NCBI GenBank assembly: GCA_025057795.1
Contig: JANXEP010000057.1
Span: 1 to 59,493 of the forward strand
DNA length: 59,493 nucleotides
Source: Candidatus Bathyarchaeota archaeon
GTDB taxonomy: Archaea; Thermoproteota; Bathyarchaeia; Bathyarchaeales; UBA233
Reading direction: 5' to 3'
How positions within the stretch are numbered: the stretch's first letter is position 1; every line of letters starts with the position of its first letter. The translations under genes and the position numbers were made by a program. The notes beneath the pieces were generated by a model that saw only the letters and a list, made by a program, of their open reading frames with translations, was not told the DNA's origin and made no database searches. Shown piece by piece: positions 51,901-59,493 of this stretch.

Positions 51901-52905
51901 ATGGGTCACAGAAAACACCACGCTCCAAAACACGGTTCACTTGCATATTTGCCTAGGAAACGGGCTAAAAGGATAGTTGCCCGAACACGTTATTGGCCAA
52001 AGGTGGAGGCTGAAACACCTAGGCTTTTAGGCTTTATCGGTTATAAGGCGGGCATGACCTATGCCATAGTTATAGAGGATAAGAAACGCTCGCCAAACTT
52101 TGGAAAAGAGGTTATTCGCCCAGTAACAGTCTTGGAAACTCCTCCCATGCTGATCTGCGCCATAAGAGCATACACAAAAACTCCTTATGGACTTCAAACC
52201 ATGACGGAGGCATGGATGGAAAACCCACCGAATGAGCTTGAAAGGGTTTTTACCATTCCTGAAAAGTTCAGTACCGAAGAAAACCTCAAAAAGATAGAGC
52301 AAAACCTTGAAAAAGTCTCCAAAATCCGCGTCATTGCAGTAACACAACCCAAACAAACGAATGTGCCCAAGAAAAAACCCGACATTGCAGAAATCGAGAT
52401 AGGCGGAGGAACAATCCCTAAGCAATTTGAATATGCAAAAAGCCTACTTGGAAAAACTGTAAGCCCCGCTGAAATTTTCCAAGAAGGCCAATACATAGAC
52501 GTAATAGCCGTAACCACCGGAAAAGGCTTCCAAGGCCCGGTTAAACGCTGGGGAGTAAAAATCCTCCAACATAAAGGCAGAAAAACAAAAAGAGGAGTTG
52601 CAACCTTAGGACCATGGAACCCTCACCACGTATTATACACTGTTCCTCGGGCTGGACAAATGGGCTTCCACCAGAGAACAGAATACAACAAAAGAATCCT
52701 CAAAATAGGTAAAGATGGAAAAGAGATAACTCCAAAAGGTGGTTTCACAAGGTATGGCATAATCCGCGGCCTCTACATGCTTATAGAAGGAAGCATACAA
52801 GGGCCAGAAAAGCGTCCAGTAAAACTGCGCTATCCAGTTCGCCCACCAAAACAGGCTCCAGAAGAACCTCCAAAAATCACATACGTGTCCCTTGAACCTC
52901 CATAG
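51901..52905 (+). CDS. rpl3: Ribosomal protein uL3
   Basis: The 334 residues begin MGHRKHHAPKHGSLAYLPRK and contain VTTGKGFQGPVKRWG and HRTKRG-like GRKTKRGVATLGPW, as in archaeal uL3. First gene of the cluster. Confidence 0.97.
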   Translation: MGHRKHHAPKHGSLAYLPRKRAKRIVARTRYWPKVEAETPRLLGFIGYKAGMTYAIVIEDKKRSPNFGKEVIRPVTVLETPPMLICAIRAYTKTPYGLQTMTEAWMENPPNELERVFTIPEKFSTEENLKKIEQNLEKVSKIRVIAVTQPKQTNVPKKKPDIAEIEIGGGTIPKQFEYAKSLLGKTVSPAEIFQEGQYIDVIAVTTGKGFQGPVKRWGVKILQHKGRKTKRGVATLGPWNPHHVLYTVPRAGQMGFHQRTEYNKRILKIGKDGKEITPKGGFTRYGIIRGLYMLIEGSIQGPEKRPVKLRYPVRPPKQAPEEPPKITYVSLEPP

Positions 52906-52927
52906 AAAAGTAAAATGGTGAAACCAT

Positions 52928-53716
52928 TTGGCTAAAACCGTGAAAGTCTTCGACATAAACGGAAAACCTGTTGGAAAAATAAAGCTACCGCCAATATTTG
53001 ACACGCCCATAAGGCCAGACGTCATAAAACGTGCAGTTCTAGCCATACAGTCAGCAAGGCTTCAGCCTAAAGGTAGAGATCCAATGGCTGGAAAAAGAAC
53101 AACAGCCGAGTCCAGAGGAGTAGGATTAGGCATTGCGAGGATTCCGAGAACCAAAGGTCCCTTTGGAAGAGGAGCCTTCGCTCCCGGAACAGTCGGCGGA
53201 AGACTTGCCCATCCCCCTGTCCCAGAAAAGAAGATTGTTAAAAAGATTCCTAAAAAAGAGAAAATTTTAGCCCTCTTTTCTGCCATAGCAGCCACGGCCT
53301 CAAAGGAAGCCGTTGTTTCCCGTGGACATGACATTGAGGACGTTCCCCAAATACCCATCGTGGTGGTCAACGAGTTTGAAAGTTTAAAAAAGACAAAAGA
53401 GGTTGAAGAAACCTTAGTAAAGCTTGGAGTTTTGGCAGACCTTTACAGGGTGAGGGAAAGCATAAAAATCAGGGCTGGAAAGGGCAAACGCCGCGGAAGA
53501 AGGATTAAACATGCCGTTGGCCCCCTAATAGTTGTGGCAGAAGACAAAGGCGTAGGAGAGGCTGCAAGAAATATACCGGGAGTAGATGTTGTGCCAGTTT
53601 CAAGTTTAAACGCCGAGGTTCTGGCGCCGGGCACCCATCCAGGAAGGTTAACAATATGGACGGCTGGCGCCATTGAGGCTCTAAGTAAGCTTCACGGTGG
53701 AGGCGAAAAAGCCTGA
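52928..53716 (+). CDS. rpl4: Ribosomal protein uL4
   Basis: The 262 residues include [40 protein letters not shown] and GRLAHPP, the archaeal uL4 pattern. The start is TTG 52928. Confidence 0.96.
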   Translation: MAKTVKVFDINGKPVGKIKLPPIFDTPIRPDVIKRAVLAIQSARLQPKGRDPMAGKRTTAESRGVGLGIARIPRTKGPFGRGAFAPGTVGGRLAHPPVPEKKIVKKIPKKEKILALFSAIAATASKEAVVSRGHDIEDVPQIPIVVVNEFESLKKTKEVEETLVKLGVLADLYRVRESIKIRAGKGKRRGRRIKHAVGPLIVVAEDKGVGEAARNIPGVDVVPVSSLNAEVLAPGTHPGRLTIWTAGAIEALSKLHGGGEKA

Positions 53717-53976
53717 TGGATCCTTATGAGGTAATACTGTATCCTTTGATGACGGAATCCGCAAGCCTGATGGTTGAAAGGGAAAACAAACTAGTCTTCA
53801 TAGTCAACCTTAAAGCTACAAGAAAGGACGTAAAAAAGGCTGTTGAAGAACTTTACGAAGTTAAAGTTGAAAAAGTCAATATCGTTGTGACTCCAACAGG
53901 GGAAAAAAAGGCTTTTGTTAAACTTCACCCAGATTATAAGGCGTCTGACGTGGCAATTAAACTTGGAATACTCTAG
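53716..53976 (+). CDS. rpl23: Ribosomal protein uL23
   Basis: The 86 residues [40 protein letters not shown] and [13 protein letters not shown] identify uL23. Its ATG shares a base with the uL4 stop (TGATG). Confidence 0.96.
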   Translation: MDPYEVILYPLMTESASLMVERENKLVFIVNLKATRKDVKKAVEELYEVKVEKVNIVVTPTGEKKAFVKLHPDYKASDVAIKLGIL

Positions 53977-53992
53977 ATGGGTGAGTAAGCCT

Positions 53993-54730
53993 ATGGGAAA
54001 GAGAACACGAGTTCAAAGAAGGGGGCGCGGTGGGCCCACATTCAAATCCGCAACGCATAAGAGAGTGGCTCCAGCACTTTACCCGCCTATCCCAAATAAT
54101 ATTCTTGAAACCGTGACCAAAGGAATGGTCGAAGAAATCCTACATGATCCCGGTCGCGGGGCACCTTTAGCGCTTTTACGCTTCGAAAATGGAGAGGAAT
54201 GCTATACAGTTGCTCCTGAAGGCATGTATGTCGGGCAACAAATCCAGATGGGTGGAAAATCCAACATTGAAATTGGAAACATCCTCCCATTGGGGAAGAT
54301 TCCTGAAGGTACAATGGTGTGTAACATCGAGCTTAAACCTGGAGACGGAGGGAAAATTGCAAAATCTTCAGGGGCATATGCCACAGTTGTTGCCCACACA
54401 GCCCAAGGAACTCTGATAAAACTCCCGTCTGGGAAAACAAGATACATAAGTGATTATTGCCGCGCCACAATAGGCGTAGTTTCAGGGACTGGTAGAACCG
54501 AGAAACCTTTCCTTAAAGCTGGATCAAAATTCCACCTCATGAGGGCTAGGGGACGCAAATATCCAAGAACCCGTGGAAGAGCCATGGTTGCGGCAGTACA
54601 CCCCTATGGGAGCAGTAAAAGAAGCGCTAGAAAGGTTACAACGGTCTCCCGTAACGCTCCTCCAGGCCAAAAAATTGGGTTGATTGCGGCGAGGGGCACG
54701 GGGCGGAAAAAGAAGAGGGTTAAGGAGTAG
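53993..54730 (+). CDS. rpl2: Ribosomal protein uL2
   Basis: The 245 residues start MGKRTRVQRRGRGGPTFKSA and contain HDPGRGAPLALLRFENG and RAMVAAVHPYGSS, the archaeal uL2 core near the peptidyl transferase centre. ATG 53993 is chosen; the frame extends into uL23. Confidence 0.97.
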   Translation: MGKRTRVQRRGRGGPTFKSATHKRVAPALYPPIPNNILETVTKGMVEEILHDPGRGAPLALLRFENGEECYTVAPEGMYVGQQIQMGGKSNIEIGNILPLGKIPEGTMVCNIELKPGDGGKIAKSSGAYATVVAHTAQGTLIKLPSGKTRYISDYCRATIGVVSGTGRTEKPFLKAGSKFHLMRARGRKYPRTRGRAMVAAVHPYGSSKRSARKVTTVSRNAPPGQKIGLIAARGTGRKKKRVKE

Positions 54731-54743
54731 GAATGCCAGAAAG

Positions 54744-54752
54744 CTTATAACA
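54744..54752 (+). promoter_or_regulatory. TATA-like box before uS19
   Basis: CTTATAACA lies 39 bp before the uS19 ATG, so uS19 may have its own promoter besides read-through from uL2. Confidence 0.4.
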
Positions 54753-54782
54753 TTTAGTTAAAAAGTAAAACGTGGGTTAAAA

Positions 54783-55187
54783 ATGCCTAGGGAATTTACA
54801 TACCGTGGATATACGCTTGATCACTTGCAGGGAATGTCCATGGACGAGTTCATTACTTTACTTCCTTCACGGCAGAGAAGAAGCCTCATAAGAGGTTTAT
54901 CTCTGGAACAAAGAACCCTTCTAGAAAACATAAGAAAGGCAAAAGAGGCTATGAAGAAAGGAGATAACGTGACTATTAAAACCCACGTACGCGACATGAT
55001 AATTCTGCCTGAAATGGTTGGACTCAAAATTTTAGTACATAACGGCAAAGAGTTCGTTCCAGTAGAAATTAAACCTGAGATGATTGGACACTATCTCGGG
55101 GAGTTTGCAATAACAAACAAACCCGTCAAACATGGAACCCCGGGAATAGGCGCCTCCCGATCCTCAATGTATGTGCCATTAAAGTAA
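54783..55187 (+). CDS. rps19: Ribosomal protein uS19
   Basis: The 134 residues have [40 protein letters not shown] and the C-terminal [20 protein letters not shown] typical of uS19. The cluster ends here, whereas most archaea continue with uL22 and uS3. Confidence 0.97.
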   Translation: MPREFTYRGYTLDHLQGMSMDEFITLLPSRQRRSLIRGLSLEQRTLLENIRKAKEAMKKGDNVTIKTHVRDMIILPEMVGLKILVHNGKEFVPVEIKPEMIGHYLGEFAITNKPVKHGTPGIGASRSSMYVPLK

Positions 55188-55191
55188 AGAT

Positions 55192-55548
55192 TCATAGAAC
55201 CACAATCGACTCGGCGGCATAATCTACTTCCAAAGTTTTCTTCCCCACCTCTCTATCAATTGGAATCCGCGGCAATGGGATTGGAGGTGGAACATTTTCC
55301 TTGTACTCCGAATAAATCTTGCTTATCTCATCCTTGCCGCCAAAAAACATAAGCTCTTCCCTTTAAACTTATTTGAGCTACCGAAGGATTAAAGTTAACC
55401 GTTAAGACAAAGGGTACTTCAAGCATTCCTTAGACTTCTTCTCAATTTCGGTGATGTTAAGATTTGGATTGATTTGAACAGGCGGAATAGGTTTAGAAAT
55501 ATCCCAGAAGCGTTCTCCAGAAACATTTACCCTAATCACTTCACTCAC
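55192..55548 (-). pseudogene. Frameshifted gene for a beta-rich archaeal protein of unknown function
   Basis: Three overlapping minus-strand frames make one coherent protein of about 119 residues: 55548-55402 (VSEVIRVNVSGERFWDISKP), 55426-55328 (MLEVPFVLTVNFNPSVAQIS) and 55350-55192 (GGKDEISKIYSEYKENV to AESIVVL). The second join is at a T6 run (minus strand TTTTTT), where one base fewer gives RAYVFGGKDEISK. The first join needs one extra base near 55424. The protein family is not named here. It begins 23 bp after the S27ae stop, as the last gene of the aIF2-gamma operon. It may be inactivated or affected by sequencing error. Confidence 0.6.
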
Positions 55549-55571
55549 CAAATTTAAGAGTGAAACCATAT

Positions 55572-55790
55572 TTAACCATGTTTATACCGTGTAAACCCGC
55601 AATGGCCACAAGCATACCTGTCACCGTGATCGGCCATAAAATATCCCGGCCCGCAACGCTCACATGTTGGACGTTGTCTGACCAGCCTATCTTTTTCTAT
55701 CTTATAGAGCGAAAAAACACCTTTTTCCTCTTTTTTCCTCTTCTCCTTTTTCGCCTTTTCTTTAGGGGCTTCTGCTGGTTCTTCAGACAT
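55572..55790 (-). CDS. rps27ae: Ribosomal protein eS31 (S27ae)
   Basis: The 72 residues have a lysine-rich N-terminus and a zinc ribbon, CERCGPGYFMADHGDRYACG then HCGFTRY, as in S27ae. Its start overlaps the S24e stop by 8 bp. Confidence 0.95.
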   Translation of the reverse strand: MSEEPAEAPKEKAKKEKRKKEEKGVFSLYKIEKDRLVRQRPTCERCGPGYFMADHGDRYACGHCGFTRYKHG

Positions 55791-56106
55791 TCTTCGTTTC
55801 TCCTTCTTTCTTTTCTTGTTTTTCAGTTGGCATATTTCTCTTTACAATGTATTCCGGCTCAATAAGCTTTGCGTAATCGATAGAATCGTAGACATGCGCT
55901 ATTCCAACAGCCGTTTTGGTTCCCGTTTTAGTTTCCATCCTTTTTATAAAAACTACTTCAAGGTCTTTCCTTAACGCTTTTGCAATAGCAGCCCTAACTT
56001 CAGCCCTGGGTGGTGTGCTACCTGTTTGGCTATGCTCTGCTTGGAAGACTACCTCTTTACGCTTTAGTAGCGAGTTTTCTGTTTCCGATATTATTTTGAT
56101 TTCCAT
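55783..56106 (-). CDS. rps24e: Ribosomal protein eS24
   Basis: The 107 residues MEIKIISETENSLLKRKEVV, TPPRAEVRAAIAKAL and KTAVGIAHVYDS identify eS24. The acidic/lysine-rich tail is usual. Confidence 0.95.
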   Translation of the reverse strand: MEIKIISETENSLLKRKEVVFQAEHSQTGSTPPRAEVRAAIAKALRKDLEVVFIKRMETKTGTKTAVGIAHVYDSIDYAKLIEPEYIVKRNMPTEKQEKKEGETKNV

Positions 56107-56144
56107 GGTAAAGCCCAGTGGTTGTCTGGTATTTTTCCCTTTAT

Positions 56145-56675
56145 TTAGCCCTTTCGCAGTTTTTCTATAGTTTTTAAGATTTCGGCTGCTTCAGCCTTAT
56201 TCTCTCGGGTGGCTTTAACAACAACAACCCCCTCATGAGGCTGACCATATACTATTATTGAGTTTTCAGGAGCATAAAAAACCGCAGCTATTGTTAAAAG
56301 GTCTTCTTCTCCTTCTATAACAATTTTGACTCTACAGTTTGCTTTGAAAGCTTCTCTAACGGCGTCTAAAGCTTCCTGAGTGATCGTTCCAGGGGGGTTC
56401 TTGGCACGTATCTCCCTGTCGGCAGGAAACGAAAACGGTTCCACCCTATCCCGCATGACCTTGTTGTCTATGATTAGCAAGTTCGGGAAAATTTCATTTT
56501 CCGCAAGATTTCTTGAAACTGCGTCTCCAACGGAGACTATACTTGGAGGTTTTTCATATTTTATGATTTCTCGAAGTTTGCATGCTGTTTCGCTAAAAGA
56601 GCCGCGAATCAGCATACCCCATGGTTTTTTGAACTGTTCCTGCAGCTTTTGTGGAATGCTATATGTGTTGTTCAT
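56145..56675 (-). CDS. GTP-dependent dephospho-CoA kinase (DUF359)
   Basis: The 176 residues contain VSVGDAVSRNL, LLIIDNKVMRD, NPPGTITQEAL and VIEGEEDLLTIAAVFYAPEN with GQPHEGVVVV, the DUF359 marks. The family makes CoA from dephospho-CoA using GTP in archaea. One base separates it from Spt4. Confidence 0.92.
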   Translation of the reverse strand: MNNTYSIPQKLQEQFKKPWGMLIRGSFSETACKLREIIKYEKPPSIVSVGDAVSRNLAENEIFPNLLIIDNKVMRDRVEPFSFPADREIRAKNPPGTITQEALDAVREAFKANCRVKIVIEGEEDLLTIAAVFYAPENSIIVYGQPHEGVVVVKATRENKAEAAEILKTIEKLRKG

Positions 56676-56676
56676 T

Positions 56677-56862
56677 TCATCTAACCTTTAATGCGTAACG
56701 CCCTTTCTCTCTTATGTTCATGGCCTTTGCAATCATCGAATTTTCCGGGTCAAATATTATTACCAGCCCGCTGAAGTCATCGCTTAAACTCGCTGTTTTG
56801 CATTTTGGGCAAGTATTTCCAGAAGTTATAATATGGCATACAGAACAAGCCTTTTCGCTCAC
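56677..56862 (-). CDS. spt4: Transcription elongation factor Spt4
   Basis: The 61 residues form a zinc ribbon (CSVCHIITSGNTCPKCKTAS) followed by the LVIIFDPENSMIAKAM strand-helix that binds Spt5. ATGA overlap (4 bp) with rpoE. Confidence 0.95.
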   Translation of the reverse strand: MSEKACSVCHIITSGNTCPKCKTASLSDDFSGLVIIFDPENSMIAKAMNIREKGRYALKVR

Positions 56863-57452
56863 TGCTCGTCACCCTTTATTTTCTCTTCCTTCAGAGTCTT
56901 TTCTCTTGCTTTTTTTAGGTCTTCTTCGATCCATTCCAACTTGCCTAAGAAAGGCTGTCTTGCTGTCACTCCTATCTTTGCTGAACCTCCAGCTCTGCCA
57001 AGCGACACTGCAGTTATTCGAACGCGCACCTTGTCTCCGGTTATTAACTTTCTGCCTGTTTCTTTGCCCATAAGCACTCCTTGCTTTTCATCGTAGGATA
57101 TAAAGTCGTCCATTAACTGTGAAACATGAAGCAACGCATCAATTGGTCCTATACGCACAAAGGCTCCAAAGTCGGCGATCTCAACAACTTCCCCCTCAAC
57201 CAATTCTTGGATCACAGGGTAAAACGTCAAAAGTGAAAAAGTTACTTTATGGTATGTGGCCCCATCACCGGGAATTATTTTCCCGATTGGGCTTACATTC
57301 ACGTTTGTAACTGCGATTACATAGCCCAACGTCTCATCTACTACGCCCTCGTATTTTGCCTTAACCTGCTGGTATCCTACATTCTCTAATGGGTTGCCGA
57401 AAGTTTCTGGGGGGATGCGAATGGTGTCTTCCATGGTTATAAGCTTAAACAA
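56859..57452 (-). CDS. rpoE: RNA polymerase subunit Rpb7/RpoE
   Basis: The 197 residues have the Rpb7 tip domain (MFKLITMEDTIRIPPETFGN) and an S1 domain (VEIADFGAFVRIGPIDALLH). TTG 57452 is preferred over ATG 57434 because family members begin at this point. It forms the stalk with RpoF. Confidence 0.95.
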   Translation of the reverse strand: MFKLITMEDTIRIPPETFGNPLENVGYQQVKAKYEGVVDETLGYVIAVTNVNVSPIGKIIPGDGATYHKVTFSLLTFYPVIQELVEGEVVEIADFGAFVRIGPIDALLHVSQLMDDFISYDEKQGVLMGKETGRKLITGDKVRVRITAVSLGRAGGSAKIGVTARQPFLGKLEWIEEDLKKAREKTLKEEKIKGDEQ

Positions 57453-57455
57453 ATT

Positions 57456-57875
57456 TTATATCCTCCCGTCGATTTCGAGGCGAGACTTTTGCCTCACATA
57501 AATAACCGGCACCCTTATATCTTTTAACCTCTTTCTAAGCTTTTTGTCATTGGTGAAAACGGGGCATCTCCATTCACGCGCCATCTCAACGATGATATCG
57601 TCCGGAGAACCCTCCTTTTCCGTTTCGACCAGCTTGCACCTTTCAGCCATTTTCAAGGCGTGAAATGCTTCCTTCCGCTTTTTAGGCGAACCTTTTTCCA
57701 AAATTTTTTCAAGTTCCCGCTTAACAGGCGAAAGCACGACAAGTTCAAAATTTCTGCTCAAAAGGGTTTTTAATCCTTCAAAAATGTCAATTTTAAACTT
57801 AATGGGCACGAATAAAGCGTTTGAGTCAAGAATAACCCTCAATTTCTCTCTTTTAGAGCCAAGCTTTTCATGCAT
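57456..57875 (-). CDS. PIN-domain protein (Fcf1/Utp24-like)
   Basis: The 139 residues carry VILDSNALFVPIKFKIDIFE, SPVKRELEKIL, GSPDDIIVEMA and CPVFTNDKKLRKRL, the four acidic positions of PIN ribonucleases. In this operon position it is likely to act in rRNA processing rather than as a toxin. Three bases separate it from rpoE. Confidence 0.88.
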   Translation of the reverse strand: MHEKLGSKREKLRVILDSNALFVPIKFKIDIFEGLKTLLSRNFELVVLSPVKRELEKILEKGSPKKRKEAFHALKMAERCKLVETEKEGSPDDIIVEMAREWRCPVFTNDKKLRKRLKDIRVPVIYVRQKSRLEIDGRI

Positions 57876-59120
57876 TTATTTTATCATTCCGTAACCTATA
57901 AGTCTCCATCTTCCAGCAATTTTTCGACTTATTGCAACCCTCGAACCAGTTAATGCGCAAACAGGTCTCGTAAGCTTTAAGTTCGTTACCCCATCTTTAA
58001 CTGAAGCTACCCTCCCGACAGTTATTGCAGCTCCAACATGCAAAAGTAGGTTTTCATCCTTACTTATGCTTTCAACTTTTGCAAGTTCTTTTGTTCCTAA
58101 AACTCGCTCAAGAATATGGGTTTCCAGGTTTAGTTCATTTAAAACTGGTGGAAGCATCCCTTTCTTCCCCACGATGTTTCCAGTTAACCCATCAGCCTTC
58201 GAAATAGAAGGGTCTAAAAGAGTTCCTACGCCTACTAAGCCTCCGCAACGGGCTTCTTTAACCGCTCTACCTCCAGCTTTTAAGCTTACAATTTCGCTAA
58301 ATAACGGCTCGTAAGCCTTTCGCTCTTCCAGGCTTATTCCAGGGCGAACTTCAATTTCATCTTTTATAGCAAATTTTCCTTGCAAAATTGTTCCGCCTAT
58401 GACCCCTCCTTCAAGTTTTTCAATGGGTGTGCCCGGCTTGTTTACATCGAATGATCGGACAACGTACATTAATGGAGGCTTAGATTCGTCTCTTTGTGGG
58501 GTTGGGACAAGTTCCTCAATTGCGTAGATCAAAGCGTCTATATTCACGGCACGTTGAGCTGAAACTGGGATAATCGGGGCATTCTCGGCGATAGTTCCCC
58601 TGACAAAATTTTTAATTTCCTCATAACTTTTTCTCGCTCTCTCCTCACTAACAATATCTATTTTATTCTGCACTATTATGATATTCTTTATCCCGATAAT
58701 TTCAGCCGCCGCCAAATGCTCCCTTGTCTGAGGTTGAGGACAGGGTTCATCAGCCGCTATTACAAGTATTGCGCCATCCATTATAGCAGCTCCAGAAAGC
58801 ATAGTAGCCATCAACGCCTCATGTCCTGGCGAGTCAACAAAACTCACAGCTCTTATGAAAGTAGTCTCAGAACCGCAGTTCGGGCAAATAGGTTTACGTG
58901 AATAGTTTTTTGGGGGTTCACATTTTGGGCACTTATAAACGGGCATATCTGCATAGCCAAGCTTTATTGTTATGCCTCTCCGCAATTCTTCACTATGCCT
59001 TGCAGCCCAAACTCCTGTTAAAGCCTGCACCAAAGTTGTTTTACCATGATCCACGTGCCCTATAGTTCCAATGTTAACTTCAGGCTGCCGAGGAAGTTGA
59101 GTATCCCCACTCATTGTCAT
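57876..59120 (-). CDS. Translation initiation factor aIF2 gamma subunit
   Basis: The 414-residue GTPase has GHVDHGKTTLVQALTG, DSPGHEAL, NKIDIV and SAQRAVNIDAL, with the zinc segment CPKC, CPNCGSE between them, as in aIF2-gamma. It carries initiator tRNA to the ribosome. It heads the leftward operon ending with S27ae. ATG 59120 or 59114. Confidence 0.97.
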   Translation of the reverse strand: MTMSGDTQLPRQPEVNIGTIGHVDHGKTTLVQALTGVWAARHSEELRRGITIKLGYADMPVYKCPKCEPPKNYSRKPICPNCGSETTFIRAVSFVDSPGHEALMATMLSGAAIMDGAILVIAADEPCPQPQTREHLAAAEIIGIKNIIIVQNKIDIVSEERARKSYEEIKNFVRGTIAENAPIIPVSAQRAVNIDALIYAIEELVPTPQRDESKPPLMYVVRSFDVNKPGTPIEKLEGGVIGGTILQGKFAIKDEIEVRPGISLEERKAYEPLFSEIVSLKAGGRAVKEARCGGLVGVGTLLDPSISKADGLTGNIVGKKGMLPPVLNELNLETHILERVLGTKELAKVESISKDENLLLHVGAAITVGRVASVKDGVTNLKLTRPVCALTGSRVAISRKIAGRWRLIGYGMIK

Positions 59121-59282
59121 ATCGCCTTTACCTTTAACTTTAATAGCTAACGTTCGAATTAAAGTTAATGTTACCTAACAACAATTTTCATTCGGTTGAA
59201 CAATTTTTCATAAAACTTTGCCGCTTCCCTTAATAAATGCATATGAGAAGTTGCGGGCTGAACCACGTTATACGCGTAGTTG

Positions 59283-59357
59283 TGGACCGGGCGGGATTTG
59301 AACCCGCGACCTCCCGAGTGCAAGTCGGGCGTTCATACCAAACTGAACTACCGGCCC
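59283..59357 (-). tRNA. tRNA-Ala(TGC)
   Basis: The minus strand folds as a standard tRNA: acceptor GGGCCGG with CCGGTCC, giving the G3-U70 pair that identifies alanine tRNA, discriminator A, anticodon stem CCCGA/TCGGG with loop CTTGCAC (anticodon TGC), and T arm CGGGTTCAAATCCCG. There is no intron, and the 3' CCA is not encoded. Confidence 0.95.
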
Positions 59358-59493
59358 TTTTCATTTTTATTTTAACCCAATTTTGCTTGAGATTTAGGGT
59401 TTTCGGATCTTAATGTAGATTGGAGCATATCCATTAATTGGTGTATCAACGAAGAAAATGATATATCAAGGAAATAATAACCTTCCCTTTTAT

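Noticed and set aside
55560..55865. Plus-strand frame opposite S27ae and S24e
   Set aside because: Phe/Leu-rich shadow of two conserved ribosomal protein genes.
57456..57875. PIN gene as a VapC toxin
   Set aside because: No antitoxin gene is beside it; it is embedded in a translation/transcription operon and resembles Fcf1/Utp24-type processing nucleases.

Overview
The window is archaeal. It encodes both subunits of D-family DNA polymerase, Orc1/Cdc6, eukaryote-type RNA polymerase subunits (Rpb4, Rpb7, RpoL, Spt4, Elf1), aIF2-gamma, aIF5A, SRP54, the Csl4 exosome subunit, Alba, Sec61-beta, GGGP synthase, Dph2, Pus10 and XPD/XPF-type repair proteins. Archaeal TATA boxes and GGAGGTG-type Shine-Dalgarno sites are visible. 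The mix of Alba, a short crenarchaeal-type XPF and PolD suggests a TACK (Thermoproteota) lineage, most likely Bathyarchaeia; this placement is inferred from gene content and protein style, without a database search.

Region 1 (1-10.4 kb) is accessory DNA ending at the 3' side of an intron-containing tRNA-Ser(CGA). It holds two tail-to-tail tyrosine recombinases, one with frameshifts at three homopolymer runs; a membrane coiled-coil/nuclease-like pair; an RHH regulator; a four-gene leftward operon (wHTH regulator, stand-alone ATP-grasp protein, membrane-anchored dUTPase/dCTP-deaminase-fold protein, radical SAM/SPASM enzyme); a PD-(D/E)XK plus EndoIII-like fusion protein; and a frameshifted XerA-type recombinase with its RHH-wHTH partner gene. 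The four-gene operon and the nuclease-glycosylase fusion are the best candidates for an undescribed, perhaps defensive, system.

Region 2 (10.5-25.2 kb) is the replication neighbourhood: a PhoU-like regulator, DUF429 coupled to DP1, DUF99, Orc1/Cdc6, and an 800-bp AT-rich gap with two inverted origin-recognition-box-like elements (a probable oriC). Beyond it lie a wHTH gene, a membrane-anchored wHTH protein and a helical protein associated with four copies of a 19-bp operator-like motif, then a split NAD synthetase pair, Elf1-GGGPS, and DP2.

Region 3 (25.2-51.7 kb) is housekeeping: MazG-like, DUF488, Sec61-beta, an Lsm-like protein, DUF2070, Alba, a class III aminotransferase lacking its PLP lysine, Nob1 with no usual start codon, NAD kinase, aIF5A, Hsp20, PAC2, XPD, XPF, SRP54, Pus10, L21e, Rpb4, DUF655, KsgA, HemK, a dUTPase-like protein, L10e, PEP synthase, Dph2, Csl4, RpoL, an RNase III-like protein, an APH-like kinase, DUF123, a phosphoesterase and an APS-kinase-like protein.

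Region 4 (51.8-59.5 kb) has the ribosomal cluster uL3-uL4-uL23-uL2-uS19, which stops unusually after uS19. It faces the convergent operon aIF2-gamma, PIN, RpoE, Spt4, DUF359, S24e, S27ae, whose last gene is a frameshifted remnant. A tRNA-Ala(TGC) lies near the right end. No CRISPR array or insertion sequence was seen.
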